NCBI GenBank assembly: GCA_035628595.1
Contig: DASPJN010000143.1
Location: 1 to 64,000 of the forward strand
Length of the DNA stretch: 64,000 nucleotides
DNA from: Chryseosolibacter sp035628595
GTDB taxonomy: Bacteria > Bacteroidota > Bacteroidia > Cytophagales > Cyclobacteriaceae
Direction: 5' to 3'
How positions within the stretch are numbered: the first letter of the stretch is position 1; each line of letters opens with the position of its first letter. Shown here one piece after another: positions 60,612 to 64,000 of this stretch. The translations under genes and the position numbers were made by a program. The notes under the pieces were generated by a model. That model did not search any database and had not been told where the DNA came from. It worked only from the letters and a program-made list of their open reading frames with translations.

Positions 60612-61877
60612 ATGATTTTTCTGTACAACATTTCCGTGTTCGTTTTTAACCTTGGGGTAAGAGTCGCTGGATTGTTTCATGCCAAAGCCAGGGCTTTTGT
60701 AACCGGCCGTAAGAATGTATTCCGATATATCGCGGGTAAAATCGCCCAAACCAATAAACCAGTTGTCTGGGTTCATTGTGCTTCACTTGGCGAGTTTGAA
60801 CAGGGACGACCAATCATGGAAGCCATAAAACGAGAGTTCGAGCATTATGAAATTGTTTTGACGTTCTTTTCCCCATCGGGTTTTGAAATCCGTAAAAATT
60901 ATCCACTCGCTTTCATCGTTTCATATTTGCCCCTCGATACCCATGTGAATGCTACACGGTTTGTTGATTTGGTAAAACCAAGGTTAGCAATCTTTATCAA
61001 ATATGAATTCTGGTATCATTATTCTCATGCACTTCGTAAACGAAACATACCGCTGTTGTCAGTGTCATCTATCTTCAGACCCGATCAGGTTTTTTTCGGC
61101 AGGTTGGGGAAATTTTACCAGCGCATTTTATGGAACTTCAGCTATTTCTTCGTGCAGAATGAGCAATCGACGAAGCTGCTAGCATCCGTTGGTATTTACA
61201 ATGTGCAGATATCAGGAGATACAAGGTTTGATCGGGTGAACCAGATCGCCCAACATGCGGAGGATATTTCAATAGCAAAAAAATTCAAAGGTAATCAACG
61301 TGTTTTTGTTGTCGGAAGCTCGTGGCCCGAGGATATGGACGTGCTCATTCCTTTCGTCAATGAAAACAGATTAAAGTTCATCATCGCACCGCACGAGGTT
61401 TCTGAAGCCAGTCTCACCGCTGTCGAAAGCGTTCTCCATGTTAAACATGTCAGATATTCACAAGCGAAAAATGAAAACGTCGATGATTGCAGTGTTTTGA
61501 TCATTGATAACGTCGGATTGCTTTCGCGTTTGTATGGCTACGGGGAATTTGCTTACGTTGGCGGCGCGTTTGGTAAAGGCCTGCACAATGTTCTTGAAGC
61601 AGCTTGCTATGGTATTCCTGTTTTTTTTGGCAATAAAAATTATGAGAAGTTCCAGGAGGCGACAGATCTCATTAAACATGGCGGAGCATTTGAAATTAAA
61701 GATTACCAGGATTTGAAACAGAAATATGAAATGTTGAATAATCCTCAAAGTTTTTTGCTTGCCTGTGATGTAACGAAACAGTATGTGCAACAGAATCTGG
61801 GTGCTACTGAGAGAGTAATGCAATTCTGTCGCCCTTTACTGACGCAGGTGGCATACGAACCAAACAGCAGGCCATGA
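60612..61877 (+). CDS. waaA: 3-deoxy-D-manno-octulosonic acid (Kdo) transferase
   Basis: WaaA transfers Kdo from CMP-Kdo to lipid A precursor, so this organism makes Kdo-containing lipopolysaccharide or lipooligosaccharide. The 421-residue GT-B protein has an N-terminal membrane anchor, the conserved HCASLGEFEQGRP (about 56-68, with the catalytic base Glu), KYEFWYHY (about 132-139) and the C-terminal GGAFGKGLHNVLEAACYGIP (about 316-335) for nucleotide binding. Its stop overlaps the rsgA ATG by 4 bases. Confidence 0.94.
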   Translation: MIFLYNISVFVFNLGVRVAGLFHAKARAFVTGRKNVFRYIAGKIAQTNKPVVWVHCASLGEFEQGRPIMEAIKREFEHYEIVLTFFSPSGFEIRKNYPLAFIVSYLPLDTHVNATRFVDLVKPRLAIFIKYEFWYHYSHALRKRNIPLLSVSSIFRPDQVFFGRLGKFYQRILWNFSYFFVQNEQSTKLLASVGIYNVQISGDTRFDRVNQIAQHAEDISIAKKFKGNQRVFVVGSSWPEDMDVLIPFVNENRLKFIIAPHEVSEASLTAVESVLHVKHVRYSQAKNENVDDCSVLIIDNVGLLSRLYGYGEFAYVGGAFGKGLHNVLEAACYGIPVFFGNKNYEKFQEATDLIKHGGAFEIKDYQDLKQKYEMLNNPQSFLLACDVTKQYVQQNLGATERVMQFCRPLLTQVAYEPNSRP

Positions 61878-62791
61878 AGGGAATAGTGCTTCGTTCAACT
61901 GGTTCATTTTATGATGTGCTCGCGCCGAATGGCGACACCGTTGTTTGCAAAGTACGCGGGAAGATTCGCCTTGAAGGAATAAAGGAGACAAATCCCGTCG
62001 CCGTGGGAGATCGTGTCGAATTTGAGACGATCAATGATATCGGATCAATTACAGAAATTTTACCGCGCGATAATCACATTCTTCGTCAATCTGTAAAGAA
62101 AACAGGACATGCCCATGTTCTTGCTGCAAATGTAGACCAGGTTATGCTGGTGGTAACACTTGCGTTTCCGCGAACGTCTCTTGGATTCATTGATCGTTTC
62201 CTTGTTACCGCCGAGTCGTTTCGGATTCCGCAAGTGTTGGTCTTTAATAAGCTGGATATGATGGGTGAGGAAGAGATCGCATTTCAGAACACGATAGTTG
62301 AGGTTTATAAAAAGATTGGAGTTGCATGTTATGTATTGTCCGCATTGCAGGATGCTGACCTTTCACAAATACATGAAGTGCTCGCTGGGAAAACCACGCT
62401 GATTGCCGGCCACTCAGGTGTAGGAAAATCTACCTTGTTAAATAAATTATCTCCGGACATAATCCAAAAAGTAGGTGAGGTATCCGATTTTTCCTCGAAG
62501 GGAACGCACACCACAACATTTGCAGAGATGTTTCCCCTGAATAGTGAAACTTACGTGATCGATACGCCCGGCGTAAAGGAGTGGGGATTGATTGATATGT
62601 CGCAGCAGGAATTATCTGACTATTTCCCTGAAATGCGTGACCGCCGGCTTGAGTGTAAGTTTAATTCAAGATGTATTCATATGAACGAACCGAAATGTGC
62701 TATCAAGGATGCTGTCGGGAAAGGAGAGATTGCAATGAGCCGTTTCGATAGTTACCTCAGTATGCTGATGGCTGAAGATCAGTACCGGTGA
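61874..62791 (+). CDS. rsgA: Small ribosomal subunit biogenesis GTPase RsgA
   Basis: RsgA is a circularly permuted GTPase that checks late 30S assembly. The permuted order is visible: G4 NKLD (about 119-122), then G1 GHSGVGKSTLLN (about 175-186), then G3 DTPGVKEWGL (about 229-238). An OB-fold precedes them and a C-terminal zinc module follows with Cys/His ligands in CKFNSRCIHMNEPKC. 305 residues. It overlaps waaA by 4 bases and converges directly with a glycosyltransferase gene. Confidence 0.95.
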   Translation: MKGIVLRSTGSFYDVLAPNGDTVVCKVRGKIRLEGIKETNPVAVGDRVEFETINDIGSITEILPRDNHILRQSVKKTGHAHVLAANVDQVMLVVTLAFPRTSLGFIDRFLVTAESFRIPQVLVFNKLDMMGEEEIAFQNTIVEVYKKIGVACYVLSALQDADLSQIHEVLAGKTTLIAGHSGVGKSTLLNKLSPDIIQKVGEVSDFSSKGTHTTTFAEMFPLNSETYVIDTPGVKEWGLIDMSQQELSDYFPEMRDRRLECKFNSRCIHMNEPKCAIKDAVGKGEIAMSRFDSYLSMLMAEDQYR

Positions 62792-63658
62792 TCAACTCGC
62801 GTACCGCTTCATTAAATTTGCCGCCAGCAGCTTTGCATATGCAAGTGTAAGTCCAAACGCGAAAAGACGAGCACAAACGGAAATTTCATAAATGATCCGT
62901 TTCGTCAAAGCCTGTTGTTCGGCTTTGTTCTTGTTTAACGCAAGTATTTTCCTGCAAACATGATATGTGCTTCGAAGCTGGTTGCTGTTCTTTTGAAATT
63001 GTTTTGAGGATAATGAGTTAAAGACAACACGCTTCTTTACGAGAACTACCGGTGAATAACAGTAATGAAATTTTCGCGATGATCGAATCCAGAAATCAAA
63101 GTCTTCGTAAGCAAGTGACTCATCATAACCATTCAGTTCGTCGATTACTTCTCGCTTAAACATCATCGACGGCGGACAGATAAAAAACCGGGTAATAAGA
63201 TCAAGATAAATATCCCCTTGTGGGATTGTTTCGTGTGGGTATTTGGATGAATGCCTCCAGCGTTCTGCGCCTGCTTCGTCAATCCAAAGTGCATCTGAAA
63301 AGTGGACTCCAAATATTTTATCATGTGAAGCAAACGCATCGATTCCTTTTTGAATTCGCCCCTGTTCAAGTACATCGTCAGCCGCGAGATCAATCACATA
63401 ATCACCTTTAGTTAACGACAGTCCTTTGTTGAATGCTTTGCAATTTCCAAGGTTTGTGTCAAGCGAAAGAAATCTGATCGTCGGGTTTTTCTGGACGATT
63501 TCATTGATGACCTTTTTACTGTCGTCTGTGCTGGCATCGTCCACAACAATCAACTCTATGTTCTTGTACGATTGGTTCAATACAGAGTCAATCGCTTCTT
63601 CCACAAAATCGCGCTGATTATAGCAGAGGCAAATGACCGAAACTAACGGACTACTCAC
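62792..63658 (-). CDS. Family 2 glycosyltransferase
   Basis: The 288-residue GT-A enzyme begins VSVICLCYNQRDFVEEAIDS and has VVDDASTDDSK (about 36-46) and the metal-binding AADDV (about 92-96). An acceptor-side YEDFDFWIRSS segment lies at about 182-192. It is a cytoplasmic or peripheral inverting transferase, with a hydrophobic C-terminal stretch (LFAFGLTLAYAKLLAANL). It overlaps the next upstream gene by 4 bases, so both belong to a polysaccharide-type cluster that continues past the right edge. Confidence 0.9.
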   Translation of the reverse strand: MSSPLVSVICLCYNQRDFVEEAIDSVLNQSYKNIELIVVDDASTDDSKKVINEIVQKNPTIRFLSLDTNLGNCKAFNKGLSLTKGDYVIDLAADDVLEQGRIQKGIDAFASHDKIFGVHFSDALWIDEAGAERWRHSSKYPHETIPQGDIYLDLITRFFICPPSMMFKREVIDELNGYDESLAYEDFDFWIRSSRKFHYCYSPVVLVKKRVVFNSLSSKQFQKNSNQLRSTYHVCRKILALNKNKAEQQALTKRIIYEISVCARLFAFGLTLAYAKLLAANLMKRYAS

Positions 63659-64000
63659 AGTTTTAATTCGTATGTTTTTTTACTTACATCCTGCGCACCA
63701 AGTGATTTCTTAAAACTATGCAGACCTGGATTGAGAATCCCTTTGTCTGTAGAAATTCCAAGATCGATCAACGAAAATTGTCGTGACCCCGCAAAATCAT
63801 AAACGCCACTTATCAATTGCGTCACCGGACTGTTTTTACGATACGCAACATCATCGCCGATAAAAAAGGTGTAAAGTATTTCACGACTGACAATGACACA
63901 AACGCAGGTTGCGATTAGCTTTCCGTTATCGCGCACACCGAAGAGTAAATAGTCGTTTGGGAATTGTGAAAATGATTCCTGGAAATCTGTTAAAGACATC
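63655..64000 (-). CDS. GNAT/FemAB-like acetyltransferase family protein, C-terminal fragment
   Basis: The reading frame is open to the right edge of the window, so the N-terminal part is missing and the apparent Met near 63999 need not be the true start. The visible 114 residues contain beta strands in YLLFGVRDNGKLIATCVCV and YTFFIGDDVAY and a helical LIDLGISTDKGILNPGLHSFKKSLGA, a pattern seen in GNAT or FemAB-type (BioF2/CelD-like) acyltransferases, where F-K-SLGA is common near the end. The family assignment is tentative. It is followed by the glycosyltransferase gene with a 4-base overlap. Confidence 0.6.
   Translation of the reverse strand, partial: MSLTDFQESFSQFPNDYLLFGVRDNGKLIATCVCVIVSREILYTFFIGDDVAYRKNSPVTQLISGVYDFAGSRQFSLIDLGISTDKGILNPGLHSFKKSLGAQDVSKKTYELKL

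Overview
The window looks like a chromosomal segment of a free-living Bacteroidota, most likely order Cytophagales (Chryseolinea/Ohtaekwangia-like). This is an inference from gene content, not from a marker search. Supporting signs are a long PurF-like amidotransferase, a Tgt without zinc cysteines, a GIN/DUF2807 protein, DUF6588 and DUF4288 proteins, a PorE-like TPR/propeller/OmpA protein, a two-component-propeller histidine kinase, LytTR regulation, frequent TTG/GTG starts, little evidence of Shine-Dalgarno use, and several boxes matching the Bacteroidota promoter consensus TTG-N17-23-TAnnTTTG. I saw no phage, insertion sequence with transposase, CRISPR array, tRNA or rRNA.

Layout. 1-7.4 kb (minus strand): start of a cysteine synthase/cystathionine beta-synthase, pyrB-pyrR, a tandem pair of paralogous secreted proteins, an EVE protein and a long PurF-like protein. 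7.4-17.9 kb (minus): murI, nuoH, a TPR sensor histidine kinase, then nuoIJKLMN; the peripheral-arm genes nuoA-G are not here. 18-31 kb: fabI-ispE, an EamA exporter, an LptF/G permease, tgt, a glycosyltransferase, an ECF sigma factor, rsmG, two PlsC-type acyltransferases around gatC, a thioesterase, a MATE exporter and a Nudix hydrolase. 30-39 kb (plus): rnhB, a TANGO2-like protein, an alpha/beta hydrolase, a LolD/MacB-type ATPase, a cobalamin adenosyltransferase, ilvE, a palindromic inverted-repeat element, a small secreted protein, prfB with its programmed +1 frameshift, an MFS exporter and a lysoplasmalogenase. 39-44 kb: GIN protein, YigZ, a 21-bp tandem repeat array, and a LytR/LytS-type pair with DUF4288 and LiaF-like partners. 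44-58 kb (plus): a lipoprotein, a TPR protein, a propeller histidine kinase and NarL-type regulator, a PQQ-type propeller, a secreted MORN/TPR/CHAT protease candidate, a PorE-like OmpA protein and a lipoprotein esterase. 58-64 kb: LMW phosphatase, enoyl-CoA hydratase, DUF6588 protein, waaA-rsgA, a glycosyltransferase and a partial acetyltransferase-like protein.

How they work together. Most of the window is housekeeping: pyrimidine and purine synthesis, complex I, isoprenoid and fatty-acid synthesis, envelope lipids and translation. The least explained parts are the sensor kinase inside the complex I operon, the secreted CHAT protein with its PorE-like neighbour downstream of a two-component system, the 21-bp repeat array at 40.8-41.1 kb, and the inverted palindromic element at 35.25-35.52 kb.
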